Origin: Mytilus trossulus | Taxonomy: Eukaryota; Mollusca; Bivalvia; Mytilida; Mytilidae | Assembly: GCF_036588685.1 (NCBI RefSeq) | Contig: NC_086374.1 | Span: forward strand, 25,474,886-25,538,885 | Reading direction: 5' to 3' | Length of the DNA: 64,000 nucleotides | In this document: piece after piece, positions 21,478-32,239 of the stretch | Position numbering within the stretch: position 1 is the stretch's first letter | How the letters are laid out: each line of letters begins with the position of its first letter | Notes under the pieces: generated by a model | Told to the model about the DNA's origin: nothing | Databases searched by the model: none | Seen by the model: only the letters and a program-made list of their open reading frames with translations | Position numbers and translations under genes: made by a program

Positions 21478-21744
21478 TTATAGGTATCCATACAAAGAAA
21501 TGAAAAGTTCACATTTGACATCATCCCTTTTGTCGTAAAGTTTCGATATATAAATGTAAGTCAAGATATAATGCAGACTTTCTCTAATTGTGGAATCCTT
21601 TTTTTTCAAATTTGAAGCAATAAATGTGTTCAACGAAGTCCCTAAAGTTAACTTTAAATTATTTCTTGAGAGGACATCATCTAAAATGCTGGAACATAAA
21701 TTTGAAGGAAAAGTATGAGAATATCGTGTGTTCAGTCTACTCAT
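21478..21744 (-). pseudogene. Reverse transcriptase fragment
   Basis: The minus strand reads SSILDDVLSRNNLKL, then ESLHYILTYIYISKLYDKRD and DVKC. It aligns with the YIDDVLSLN ... KIYDKRDDFNF block of the RT relic at 11.5 kb. The YIDD motif reads ILDD, and no other RT block is found next to it. It is a truncated, inactive copy. Confidence 0.7.
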
Positions 21745-21989
21745 ATGAATGAAGAAAAAAAATAGTGAAGAAGAGGAGCCCTGTTAGATCCCAAAGTCAA
21801 TTTGATAAGGCGGTAATAAATATTCTACATGTTTTCATTATTTGTAAGGATAAATCCAAAGCATAATGATATTCAAAGGAACGTGATATTAACAATAAAC
21901 TTGGAAACCATCTTATTTTGCATACATCTTTTGATCATTGAAGAGAAGACTGAAGATTCCATATCGTTAAAATTTATAGTTGTCTAAAT

Positions 21990-22712
21990 TATTTTTTAAA
22001 TTATGAACGTCAAATCGCTTGCAAAATGAATTGTTAACAGTACAAGCATATGTTATGCAATCTTTCAGGCCAATCATTCATATATCTATGAGCTGTATGA
22101 TATTTTCTATTCATAATACGTAAGTAATAGTGCATAACACAGTCCTTTATTCCTCCACTGATACCTTCTAAATTAACATAAATTAATTAAGGTTCATACT
22201 CCGTCGGCTAATTTGATGTGCAGGATTTTGGGGTCAGTATTTTTTTTCTTTTTGTCCTATAACTCCTCCAGCCTCCAGTATTCTACCTCCATTGTAATAC
22301 ATCCTTTGTTTCATTCTTTTTATTTGAACGTTCCTATTGAAGGCAAAGCAATGGAAAGCATTGTTTTCATTTTATAACATCACATTGTACCCCCTTACAA
22401 GTTCCTCTACCTAAATACTGAAATGAATTTCCTGTAGTAAACTTACTTGATCTTTAATCATAAGTTTATTAAAACTAATTACAAAACATTTGTTTAATAT
22501 ATTATATTGATAATTCCCACATCAGTTTAGGTTATTTAGTGAGAACGATTAACTCGAGAGAAATAATAAGTTGTTTTCATAGTCCTATTTATTTTAATCG
22601 AATATACTTGTTATTATACAAACATATCGCATATAACAAACCGATAAGGGTTGTAGCAAATCATATTTCAACTTGGAAGGTTTGAACATTTGTATTTTTA
22701 ATTGTTATCGAT
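21990..22712. other. Upstream region of receptor gene 3
   Basis: Unique AT-rich sequence that should contain the promoter of the plus-strand receptor gene. No clear element is seen, and there is no match to the regions upstream of the other two receptor genes. Confidence 0.35.
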
Positions 22713-23930
22713 ATGATGGACATTGCTTGGCTATTAGTTTTATTTTCAGTCCTACAAGTTCTTCAAATAAATGCATCGACATATTCTGAAATCAGCTCTC
22801 TTTATCATACATTGACGACTGGATACAATAAATATCTGCGACCTCAAGCGGATTATTCGAAAGCAGCACACCTCTACATCTCAATGAATATACTTAATCT
22901 AAAGGAAATAAATGCTGTTGATGGAACTGTTACAATATCCGTTTATTTCACTTTACAATGGGACGACTTCAACTTGAAATGGACGCCGAGTAGCTTCAAC
23001 AACACAGAGTATGTAGTGATACCAACAGACCAAATCTGGAAACCACCACTTATTAATTCCAATACCGCTAAGGAATTCAGCATGTTTGGCAATTCAGATT
23101 CATATGTTATAATACATAACAGTGGAATAGTTACTTGGCAGCCAGGCCATCAGTTGGAATTCTCATGTAATATAGACACGACATATTTTCCTTTCGACAC
23201 ACAGAAATGTACGCTGGATGTAATAGCATGGGGGTACAATATGGGTGATATTTATTTCACACCAACCCGTTCAAATATAGATACAATACATTATGTTGAG
23301 AACAGTGAATGGGAGATGACATTTACTTCCGTTTTATCAGAAGATGGTCCGCCTCCAAACACAAAATTTACAATGTATTTAAAGCGACGTCCATTATATT
23401 TGATCATTAATTTGATATTTCCAGTAATTCTATTAGCACTCTTTAATATAACGGTATTTCTTTTACCACAAGATTCAGGAGAACGTGTTGGATTCGCAAT
23501 CACCCTGCTGCTTTCTATTGTTGTATTTTTAACAATTGCGCAAGGACTTCTTCCAGCTACTGCGCAACCAAGACTCTCCGCCATTTGCATAGTGCTAATC
23601 TTGAATATGGTAATGAGTGGTATGATAACTGTGTCTGTTATTGTAAGCGGGTGGATTTATTACAAACCAGAAGATTATGATGTACCAAACTGGATTAAAA
23701 AAGTTATTTGCTTTAAACTGTACCATCGATTCACTAATACAAATCAGGTACATGTGATTAATGTTCAAAATGAAAAGACAATAGACAAACCACCAATCGA
23801 CGGAGATGAATCAAAAGTTACTTGGCATATGGTCGCTAAATACTATGACAGGATTTCGCTCATATTTTATGTTATTTATTTTGTGTGTTGCCATGTCTCT
23901 TACGCTATTGATATTGTAAAAGGAGAATGA
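22713..23930 (+). CDS. Nicotinic acetylcholine receptor-like subunit (Cys-loop channel), non-alpha, gene 3
   Basis: Complete 405-residue subunit in one open frame, on the strand opposite to genes 1 and 2. Signal peptide ~4-21 (LLVLFSVLQVLQIN region). Cys-loop C152-C166 around TTYFPFDTQ. Loop B tryptophan W173. Membrane segments ~228-251, 260-280, 289-313 and 380-401. The cytoplasmic loop is short and ends VTWHMVAKYYDR, close to the classical pre-M4 helix. It shares WKPPLINSN in loop A, Y78 at the loop D Trp position, the lack of a loop C cysteine pair, -1' Glu, and the Gln-Gly outer pore positions. It differs clearly from genes 1 and 2 elsewhere (PQADYSKAAHLYIS versus PEVDL...), and M4 has unusual cysteines (VCC). 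Probably an older member of the same local expansion. A candidate AATAAA lies ~200 bp downstream. Cation conduction is inferred from the pore; the ligand is unknown. Confidence 0.95.
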   Translation: MMDIAWLLVLFSVLQVLQINASTYSEISSLYHTLTTGYNKYLRPQADYSKAAHLYISMNILNLKEINAVDGTVTISVYFTLQWDDFNLKWTPSSFNNTEYVVIPTDQIWKPPLINSNTAKEFSMFGNSDSYVIIHNSGIVTWQPGHQLEFSCNIDTTYFPFDTQKCTLDVIAWGYNMGDIYFTPTRSNIDTIHYVENSEWEMTFTSVLSEDGPPPNTKFTMYLKRRPLYLIINLIFPVILLALFNITVFLLPQDSGERVGFAITLLLSIVVFLTIAQGLLPATAQPRLSAICIVLILNMVMSGMITVSVIVSGWIYYKPEDYDVPNWIKKVICFKLYHRFTNTNQVHVINVQNEKTIDKPPIDGDESKVTWHMVAKYYDRISLIFYVIYFVCCHVSYAIDIVKGE

Positions 23931-24130
23931 TTTTATCCAAAAAAAAATTTCTGTCGTTTTAAAACTGTAAATAATCAGAGGTATTTCTGCAAAATGTCAA
24001 TTTACGAAAACTTTTACCTAAACGTTAAATAACTTGGTGTACTAAAACATGCTATATTTTGTATATTTTTTCAAACTGTAGTATTAATCATGCTATGTAT
24101 TATATTAAATTTATAAGTGAGATCGTAAAT

Positions 24131-24136
24131 AATAAA
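24131..24136 (+). promoter_or_regulatory. Candidate poly(A) signal of receptor gene 3
   Basis: AATAAA about 200 bp after the stop codon at 23,930. It is the first canonical signal on this strand; use is inferred. Confidence 0.4.
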
Positions 24137-24469
24137 CAAAAGAATATTATCTTAAAGCCACTGGCAATCATTCGGAAAGTAAATATTTTGACTTTCACTT
24201 TAGGATAATGTACCTAGTCGAAACTACCATACACTGCGATTAATAGGTTATATGAGTACTAGTAAACGTCATTCATACAACAACACAAAAAAAACAACAT
24301 ACTTCTTTATATTAAACATTTTTTTCTAACTTTTAGACATGAGCAAGAAGGCTTTCAATAGAGGCACGAGTTCAGACTAAATTTCTCATGATGTAAATTT
24401 CCAAATATTCTTAAAAAATATTCGATAGGATATTGTCCAAATTGCTGCAATCAAAATAAATTTCTTAAA

Positions 24470-25235
24470 AAACATTAAGACATCGACAGTGATGATGATT
24501 GGCGAGGCCCCTGTCTTCATACATACGCGATATTATGCAGCAGGAGTAGACTACGTTTAAATGTGCTCATCGCATCACGTCATCACAAGGTATCGAATGT
24601 TATGATGATGGCGGAAGAGATTCATAACTTCATACAGACGCGCTATATTGCACTGGAATATACTAGCTTTTTTAGGTGCTCATCCCTTCCTGTCATCACA
24701 AAATATCGACAGAAGTGATGATGGCGGAACAGGTTCTTGGCTTTATACCGACCGCTGTTATGCAACGGGAATATAATAGCATGTTAGGTACTCATCACTT
24801 TTATTCATCACAAGATATTGACAGTGATGGTGACTCGCGAGGTTCCTGCAGTTTTTATACAGACACGGTTCTATGTAGCGGTGACATACTAGCTTATTGG
24901 GGTACACAGCCTTTCACCTGCTCACAAGATATCGACAGTGAAAATGACTCTTTTTGGCGAGATTATACTAGCTTGTTGGGTACTCAACCCTTCCCATCAT
25001 CGCAATATATCGATAGTATTGATGACGGACGAAGTCCCTAGTTTCCTACAGACATTCTGTTTTGCAGCGCGAATGTACAAGCTCGGTGGGTCCAGAACCC
25101 TTCCCATCATCGCAATATATTGATAGTATTGATGACGGACTGGAGCCCTGGTTTCATACAGACATTTTGTTTTGCAGCGTGGATGTACTACCTTGTTAGG
25201 TCTGCAACACTTCTCATCATAACAAGATATTAACC
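24470..25235 (+). repeat. ~112-bp tandem satellite, about 7 units
   Basis: The block ATCGACAGTGATGATG(G) recurs near 24,482, 24,592, 24,705, 24,818, 24,931, 25,009 and 25,119. Spacing is ~110-113 bp except for one shortened 78-bp unit. Each unit also carries TACAGACGCG, TGCAGC(G)GGAATATACTAGC, TTGGGTACTCA(T/A)CCCTTC and CATCATCACAAGATATC. Units differ by 15-30% by eye, so this is an old array. A plus-strand frame stays open across several units (24,676-25,041), but the unit length is not a steady multiple of three and I do not regard it as a gene. Confidence 0.8.
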
Positions 25236-25264
25236 AACAAAAGATACACAGACAATTGCAAAAT

Positions 25265-25771
25265 AAAACTAGAGGCTCTAAAGAGCCTGTGCCGCTCACC
25301 TTGGTCTATGTACATATTAAACAAAGGACAGAAGGATTCATAACAAAATTATGTTTTGTCAAGTTGATGTGTTTGTAGATATTACTTTACTGAACACTCT
25401 TGCTGTTAACAATATATCTATCTGTAATACACTTTGCCCAGTACTTACAGAGGAAAACATTTTTTTTTTAGATTTACAAAATTTACAAAATTTATGAAAA
25501 TTATTAAAAACTGACTATAAAGGACAATAACTCCTTAAGGGGTCAATTGACCATTTTGTCATCATAACTTATTTGTAGGTCTTACTTAGCGTTACATTAT
25601 TGCTGTTTACAGTTTATCTCTATCTATACAAATATTCAAGCTAATAACCAAAAACGACAAACTTTCCTAAAGATTACCAATTCAGGGATAGCAACCCAAC
25701 AACCAGTTGTTTGATTCATCTAAAAATTTCAGGGCAGATAGATCTTAACTTGATTATCTATTTTACGGTGA
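25265..25771 (+). repeat. Large dispersed repeat (family T), left part
   Basis: Starts with the palindromic AGAGGCTCTAAAGAGCCT, then GTGCCGCTCACCTTGGTC. It continues with blocks that recur at 26.75-27.05 kb: ACAGAGGA(G)AA..., AAAGG(G)CAATAA, GGGGTCAATTGACCATTTTG, GCTGTTTACAGTTTAT, CCAACAACCAGTTGT and ATTTCAGGGCAGATAGAT. It stops at GATTATCTATTTTAC, where the ~350-bp repeat array begins. Confidence 0.75.
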
Positions 25772-26598
25772 CATGAATATCAATTATTTTATTTTGATAT
25801 GAGCGTCACTGATGAGTCTTATGTAGACGAAACGCGCGTCTGGCTTACTCAATTATAATCCTGGTACCTTTGATAGCTATTTACACCACTGGGTCGATGC
25901 CACTGCTGATGGACGTTTCGTCCCCGAGGGTATCAGCAGCCTAGTAGTCAGCACTTCAGTGTTGACATGAATATCAATTATTTTGTCATTTTCATAAATT
26001 TCCTGTTAACAAAACTTTTTTTTCTCGAAAAACTAAGGATTTTCGTATCCCAGGCATAGATTACCTTAGCCGTATTTGGCACAACATTTTGAAATTTTGG
26101 ATCCTTAATGCTCTTCAACTTTGTGTTTGTTTGGTTTATAACGATTTTGATAAGAGCGTCACTGATGAGTCTTATGTAGACGAAACGCGCGTTTGGCTTA
26201 CTAAATTATAATTCTGGTACCTTTGATAACTATTTACAAGACTGGGTCGATGCCACTGCTGGTGGACGTTTCGTCCCCGAGGGTATCACCAGCCCAGTAG
26301 TCAGCACTTCGTGTTGACATGAATATCAATTATTCGGTCATTTTTTTTTATAAATTTCCTGTTTACAAAACTTTGAATTTTTCAAAAAAACTAAGGATTC
26401 TTTTTATCCCAGGCATAGATTACCTTAGCCGTATTTGGCACAACTTTTTGGAATTTTGGATCCTCAATGCTCTTCAACTTTGTGTTTGTTTGGTTTATAA
26501 CTATTTTGATATGAGCGTCACTGATGAGTCTTATGTAGACGAAACGCGCGTCTGGCGTACTAAATTATAATCCTGGTACCTTTGATAACTATTTAACC
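25772..26598 (+). repeat. Array of ~350-bp repeat inside family T, plus orientation, about 2.3 copies
   Basis: TGAGTCTTATGTAGACGAAA followed by CGCGCGT(C/T)TGGC occurs at ~25,817, ~26,166 and ~26,525, a period of ~350-358 bp. GGTACCTTTGATA(A/G)CTATTTA closes each unit. Copies are more alike here than in the 1.6-3.9 kb array. The array interrupts family T, whose sequence resumes at ~26,599. Confidence 0.9.
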
Positions 26599-27355
26599 AT
26601 CTCGGATTTGCTTTGGTTTCAGAGTTATAAGCCAAAATCTAGATTTTACCCCTATGTTCTATTGTTTACCATGGCGGCCATCTTGGTTGGCTGACCTGGT
26701 CAACAGACACATTTTACATCATTCTGTCCAAGTTTGGTAAAATTTGGCCGAGTAGTTTCAGAGGAGAAAATTTTTGTAAAAGATTACAAAAATGTACGAA
26801 AAAATGGTAACATTTACTTTAAAGGGCAATAAATTTTTAAGGGGTCAACTGACAATTTTGGTCCTGTTGACTTATTTGTAGATCTGACTTTGCTGAACAT
26901 TATCGCTGTTTACAGTTTATTTCTATTTAATAATGTTCAAGATAAAGACCAAAAAACGGCAAATTTTCCTTAAAATGACCAAATCAGGGGCAGCAACTCA
27001 ACAACCAGTTGTCAGATTCATCTGAAAATTTCAGGGCAGATAGATTTTGACTTGATTAACAATTTTACACCTTGCCAGATTTGCTCAAAATGCTTTGGTT
27101 TCAGAGTAATAAGCTAAAATCTACATTTTATCCCTATGATCTATTTTTAGCCATCTTGGTTAGCTGGCCGGGTCACCGGACACATTTTTTGAACTAGATA
27201 CCACAATAACAATTGTGGCCAAGTTTAGTTAAATTTTGCCCCAGTAGTTTCAGAGGAGAAGATTTATGTAAAAGTTAACAGACGACGCCGGACGACGAAC
27301 GCCAAGTGATGAGAAAAGCTCACTTGGGCCCTCGGGCCAGGTGGGCTAAAAAAGA
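26599..27355 (+). repeat. Large dispersed repeat (family T), right part, two internal monomers
   Basis: Two tandem monomers start at about 26,599 and 27,064, each with GGATTTGC/AGATTTGC, TTTGGTTTCAGAGT(T)ATAAG, AAAATCTAGATTTTA and GCCATCTTGGTT. The second is truncated. The right end is AACAGACGACGCCGGACGAC, GAACGCCAAGTGATGAG, then AGCTCACTTGGGCCCTCGGG and CCAGGTGGGCTAAAA. I recognise this end as a very common bivalve repeat terminus; the class is not certain. Confidence 0.75.
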
Positions 27356-27477
27356 AGCACTCAATTCAATAAAATCCGCGTAGTAATTAATGACTAAATA
27401 TAACATCAAGTAAAGCAGTACTAAATGATACCCGGTTAAATAGTGCTCGATGTTTTTGTACAGACTGACTTTGTTAT

Positions 27478-27655
27478 ATAGTTATCAAAGGCACCAGGAT
27501 TATAACTTAATACGCCAGATGCGCATTTCATCTACATAAGACTCATCAGTAACGCTCATATCAAAATACTTTAAAAGCCAAACGAGTACAAAGTTGAAGA
27601 GAAGTTGAAGAGAAGTTGTTTCAAATACGGCTAAGGTAATCTACTCCTGAACTAT
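27478..27655 (-). repeat. Partial ~350-bp repeat, minus orientation
   Basis: AGTTATCAAAGGCACCAGGA, ACGCCAGATGCGCATTTCAT, CTACATAAGACTCATCAGTA and ACGCTCATATCAAAA, then AAAGTTGAAGAGAAGTTGAAGAGAAG. The last part shows a small local triplication of GTTGAAGAGAA. Confidence 0.75.
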
Positions 27656-28029
27656 CATCTTAAAAGCGAAACGCGAAGTGTAATGATAATGCTAGATTGA
27701 AATCCCTCTATGTAATATGCCTCATTCAAATACTTAAAACAAGGATACTTTCATGTCAGTTTTAATTTCCTTTTTTTCGCGGTAAAGTTGAAACACGAAA
27801 ATAAAACGACCACGAACATTTCAAGGCAAACCAAACAAAAACAGGAAAACCATACATGATCATTTATCAATAGAATATGTAATTTACTTATTGAAAATAT
27901 CGATTTTCAAGACGACTTTAATATCTATACCGCAAAATATAACTATATTTTTAAAGAAAAGACAACGTAAGAATTCAAAAGGTTATCTCATGTAGCAAGT
28001 GGACATTACGGTCCACTGAACTAGTACAC

Positions 28030-28190
28030 ACTGAATTTTAGCTAGGAACCCGCTGAGGACCGCCTCCGGTTTCGGGATTTACTCGCTGCGTTGAAGACCC
28101 ATGGGTGGCCTTCAGCGGTTGACTGCGCTTTGGTCAGGTTGTTCTCTTTGGCATATTTCCTATTTTCACTCTCAATTGTATACGGATATT
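28030..28190 (+). repeat. Family W repeat
   Basis: AGGACCGCCTCCGGTTTCGG, GCGTTGAAGACCCATGGGTG, GGTTGACTGCGCTTTGGTCA, CTTTGGCATATTTCCTATTT and CACTCTCAATTGTATAC. Same order as the 13.64-kb copy, with an extra GC-rich start. Confidence 0.65.
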
Positions 28191-28511
28191 GCTAAATAAC
28201 TAACTGTTGTTGCAATTATGTAAATGACACCTGTCAATCGGTTTTAAAAGGATTACCTTCTATATCTGCTGCATAGTTCAATGAGATCAAGCGATTTACA
28301 AATAAGTAGTAATTCTGTCAGCATTTCATTCACTCAGAAATTAATTCACTCTTTATTAGGCCATAGCTTTCTGTTAATTGTGAATGTGTTTTTACAAGCA
28401 AACGAAATATATTAATTTAAACAGACAAAAAGGATGTCTGATTGAATTTATCTCTTTATTTAAATACATGTACAGTACAGTACAGTATCCAAATAATTTA
28501 TGAAATAAACA

Positions 28512-28730
28512 TTATGTAGGACACCGAGAAATTGCAAATTCTACACGACGCTCATCTAGATTTTGTTTGATTTTTTTTCTGGTTTTCACCAAGTCACCAA
28601 CTGATTTTCGATACTTTCTTTTAAAAAAGAGTGTTGCAAATAAGAAAAATACGAGAATTTTTTTTATGGCTGACATCATAATCATAAACCTTGGTGAAAT
28701 ATGGTGAACCAAATGGACTCTGGTTCCCAT
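28512..28730 (-). CDS. Doubtful small ORF, basic, unrecognised
   Basis: A 72-codon frame. From the internal ATG pair at residue ~18 it reads MMSAIKKILVFFLFATLFFK and then a Lys/Arg-rich tail (KYRKSVGDLVKTRKKIKQNL and on), stopping after ISRCPT. A hydrophobic stretch followed by a basic tail could mean a small membrane-anchored peptide, but I recognise no family. It lies immediately upstream of the decayed RT copy on the other strand, and chance is a serious alternative. Confidence 0.15.
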   Translation of the reverse strand: MGTRVHLVHHISPRFMIMMSAIKKILVFFLFATLFFKRKYRKSVGDLVKTRKKIKQNLDERRVEFAISRCPT

Positions 28731-28769
28731 CGACTATTTTTGATTCGAAATAGGTAAACATCCTGCAGT

Positions 28770-30080
28770 GCAGTGCTTCTTCTGATTGTCAAAACAATCA
28801 GGTATCTAATAAAACGTAGAATTCATAACTTAAAAACCTCTGTGAATGATTGGTCAAAGTCTGTTTTCAGAGACAAAGAGGGTGTGAAATGTCTATCATC
28901 TCTTCACGATATGTGTGTTGTTGTTCAAATAATATTGTCTTTGTATATAAATCATACTACAGCAAGTGTCTTGTAAAAGAATAAGGAATAAATGAGCACT
29001 CATGTAATCCCACATTGAAAAACAAATCATTCGACAAGGAAGAGATTTTGGCGAATCATAAGTCCTTCATTGCTTCAATAAACATTACATTGAACAACAA
29101 ACCGGAGAACTTACGGTACCTTGTACGATTGGATACCTAAACTTCACAAAATTTAGTACAAACAATAGTTTATTGCTGTCTCATCTGTATGTTCGACTAA
29201 AGGGTTGTCCTTTAGATTGACAAAACAATTCTGTCCGTAGTGAAAAAGTGTCTCCAAAAATACATTGTATTGTGAAACTGTTTACTTGTGTAGTGGTATT
29301 AAACATATGTGGATTTTTAAAAACCCTAAATGACTTCTGGATAATTTTTAATATCGATTTTCTAAAAATTAGTTGTATCGAATCATTTGTTTTTAAAATA
29401 AACCCTGTATACCACTATGCACCATGTTTAATTGAAAAATCGTTCTAAAAGAAATAAAAACACAGTACTTTTCAACATACAATGTTAGCATACGCTATAA
29501 ACTAACAACTTTCGGATAACATTCAAACAAGGTAAAATATGTTACACAGAGGAACAAGTAATCAAGGTCGCCAGTCAAAATGGTTAAAACCTTCCATTTG
29601 TTGTACAAGTGGTCAGTATGCTGAAGTTTCTCATTGACAACATATTTGTGGAATTTGGAGGTAGACTTTTTTTGAACAAATTGTCGGCATTCCTATGTGC
29701 GGCTCTCTTTGTCGACCTCTTCGAATTTTCCATTAATATATCCCCCTGAAATAGAAATTAAATGAACAACAGACACTGCTTCATCTTCCTTATTTTTAGA
29801 CCTTTACCTCCAATTTGATATACACAGTATTCTTAGTACCAGAATCTGTGACAAACGAGACGATTTTGATTTTGAAATTATCAAATTCACCCACCTTAGT
29901 AGCAATTTCACCAACTTCACCTGCATATGGGATATACATTTCCCAATTTATTCGTTATTCATGTGCATGCAACATCTACTCAGACTTTGCAAAACATCAT
30001 AAGTGTCTCTGCAGAAAGTTGATGAACCAGGGAAATGTCAAAGAACGTCTCGTCCGTTTTCTCAAAAAGTTTATCTGAAG
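28770..30080 (+). pseudogene. Highly decayed reverse transcriptase element copy
   Basis: Collinear relics of the same RT family are scattered over three frames. They are IKRRIHNLKTSVNDWSKSVF and CLSSLHDMCVVV (~28.8-28.95 kb), FDKEEILANHKSF (~29.03 kb), TIGYLNFTKF in place of the WIPKLHK block (~29.13 kb), FLIDNIFVEFGGRLF (~29.6 kb), PPEIEIK with TTDTASS (~29.75 kb), ICDKRDDFDFEI (~29.85 kb), then SPAYGIYISQFIRYSCACN and CRKLMNQGN (~29.92-30.04 kb). The YIDD catalytic block is missing, and stops and frameshifts are frequent. It is older than the copy at 11-12.7 kb, but keeps N-terminal-to-C-terminal order in plus orientation. Confidence 0.75.
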
Positions 30081-30469
30081 ATACCGAGACTTTTTTTTTA
30101 TTCCGTATCAACTTTACAAATAGTTCACGATGGACTTGAAGTATAGATTCTGGGTACTGACATTGATTTATACTTCTGGGTATTGACATTGATTATCATT
30201 TTAATTACGTGTTATAGTATTCTTTTATTTCTCATAACGAATATTACTTTTACTGTTTGGTCTGCTATTTTGGTGGTTTTCATTTGCGTGGCTCTGTACA
30301 TATACATCCCGTCATTGTGTTATTGTTCTATGATATTTTTTCTATTCTTGTCTTTTGTTTTTGTTAATGTGTTTTGTCTATGTGTCTTTCTTATTGTGTT
30401 GTTTTTGTTTTGTTCAATTTAATTGAATTATATACGACTGGCATACAAGTGATAGCTTTAGCTACAGCT

Positions 30470-31190
30470 ATTAAACCAGGTTCAATCCACCATTTTCCGC
30501 ATAAGTCATTTAAGCTCTTGGTTTTGTTAATGATTAGGGACTTTCTGTTTTAAATTTTCCTCTGAGTTCAGTATTTTGGATTTTACTTTTAGTAGAATGA
30601 CAAGACGCTAGCATTATCATTAACGTCACGTTCCGTTAAATATATTATCTGTAGCCGTATATGTTCATTGTTGTTATCTGCTGTTGCTTTACAAGAAATA
30701 GTTCACGTTATGAACTTTAACCATTGTTGTTGTTGCCTGAAAAACAGCTTTTAGCATTTGAACAAAACAAATACTTCATATTGAATAACTTAAGCCTAGT
30801 AGATCAATGTTCACAATTGCTGAGATAGATTCTGACTACTTATGAAAAAGATGAATAAACATTTTGAAGGAATTCGGTTTTACTTCTATGCATTGCTTTT
30901 GAAACATGTTTGAAATACTTAATTTAAATATAAGTTTCGTTCGTTTCACCTTAAGATAGCAAATTAGAAACGAAATAAATGTAAAAATATAATTTTACTT
31001 TCGTTCATCTTCTTGTTTGAATTTGCCATTCTGTATCTATTTTTCTTTCAAAATTTTATAACTGCAGGAATTAAAAAATCCAATAAACAACAGAAGGTAA
31101 AAAAAGCTTCGCAAATATTCGCGCCAAAGGAATAAGTAAACCAACTAGTAATGATTCAAGAAAATTGTTACAGTTGGCCGAAGGGAGGTT
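30470..31190 (+). repeat. Segmental duplication block U2, copy a
   Basis: This non-coding block aligns with 32,740-33,890. Shared anchors include ACGCTAGCATTA(T/G)CATTAAC, TCACGTTCCGTTAAATA, ATATGTTCATTGTT, TAGATCAATGTTCACAATTG, CTTCTATGCATT, ACCTTAAGATAGCA and CGCGCCAAAGGA(A/G)TAAGTA. It begins with a reverse family X relic (about 30,470-30,600). No insertion is seen inside this copy, so it serves as the empty-site version of copy b. Confidence 0.8.
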
Positions 31191-31199
31191 TTTTCATTG

Positions 31200-31345
31200 A
31201 ATAAAATTGCGAATCGAAATGTGGAAAATGCCAAAGAGACAACAGCCCGACCATAGAGCAGACAACAGCAGAAGGTAACCAACAGGTCTTCAATCCAACG
31301 AGAAATTTCCGCACCCGGAGGCGTCCTTCAGCTGGCCCCTACACA
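31200..31345 (-). repeat. Family W repeat, reverse orientation
   Basis: AAATGTGGAAAATGCCAAAG, AGACAACAGCCCGACCATAG, AGCAGACAACAGCAGAAGGT, GGTCTTCAATCCAACGAG, then GCACCCGGAGGCGTCCTTCA and GCTGGCCCCT. Confidence 0.7.
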
Positions 31346-31429
31346 AATATATTCTAGTTCAGTGATATTGAACGCCATACTAAACTCCAAATTGTACACA
31401 AGAAACTAAAAGTTAAAATAATACAAGAC

Positions 31430-32235
31430 TAACAAAGGCCAGAGGCTCCTCACTTGGGACAGGAGCAAAAATGCGGCGGGGTTAAACATGTTTGTGAGAT
31501 CTCAACCCTCCCCCTATACCTATAGCCAATGAAGAAAACTAAACGCATAACAATACGCACATTAAAATTCAGTTCAAGTTTCGAGTCTTTTGGCAGTTGA
31601 TGTAACCAAAGAAAATAAACAAAATGACAAAAATACATAAATAACATTAGACGACTAGCAGTTAACTGTCATGCCAGCTCCAGACTTCAATTAAACTGAT
31701 TGCAAAATTATGATTTCATCATATGAATGTCAGGCACACTCCTCCCCGTTAGGGGTTTAGTATCATACCATCATAACATATATGAGAAGAACTTAACCCG
31801 TGTCATGCCAACAACTGGGTTTTTTTAAAATGTGTTTAGTTCCGATGCAAAGACCCTATAAATGAATCAATACTAACGTCAAAATATGCAATCTTTAATG
31901 ACCTGACAACAGTATCGTAACCATATCCCTTCTTAAATAAGGTTTTGTTAGCTTCTGAGGTGAATAGTTACATTTTTGTGCTTTATAAAAAATATTTCCA
32001 TAAAATATTGGATGTGAAATACCTGAACGTATAAGACCTCGTATAAGAAGTCTGCATGTTAAGCTATATTTACGAATGATATCCTTATACCGATGATAAA
32101 ATTTAGTAAATGTTTTGACTAGTTTGTGATATCGAAAACCCTGATGTAATAATTTTTCAGTAATATATTAATTTCTTTCGTTCAAAACTAAAACATTGTT
32201 ACATACACGAGCAAATCGTACAACATGTTATACTT
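31430..32235 (+). repeat. Dispersed repeat (family V), ~0.8 kb
   Basis: Contains AAAGGCCAGAGGCTCCTCAC, TTGGGACAGGAGCAAAAATG, GCGGGGTTAAACATGTTTGT, CATGCCAGCTCCAGACTTCA, TCCCCGTTAGGGGTTTAGTA and TATCATACCATCATAACATA. It ends near CATACACGAGCAAATCGTAC. I recall this sequence as a frequent mussel repeat. A piece of its end appears to recur at ~35.98-36.05 kb. No coding capacity is apparent. It separates duplication blocks U2a and U3a. Confidence 0.65.
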
Positions 32236-32239
32236 TGAC

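Noticed and set aside
23291-23590. 99-codon minus-strand frame
   Set aside because: Antisense shadow of receptor gene 3.
24676-25041. 121-codon open frame on the plus strand
   Set aside because: It lies wholly within the ~112-bp satellite, has no domain, and the unit length is not a steady multiple of three; it is explained by the repeat.
30183-30422. Very hydrophobic 79-codon plus-strand frame
   Set aside because: Phe/Leu/Val-rich because of T-rich sequence; no signal-peptide-like start and no conserved features, in a region of repeat debris.
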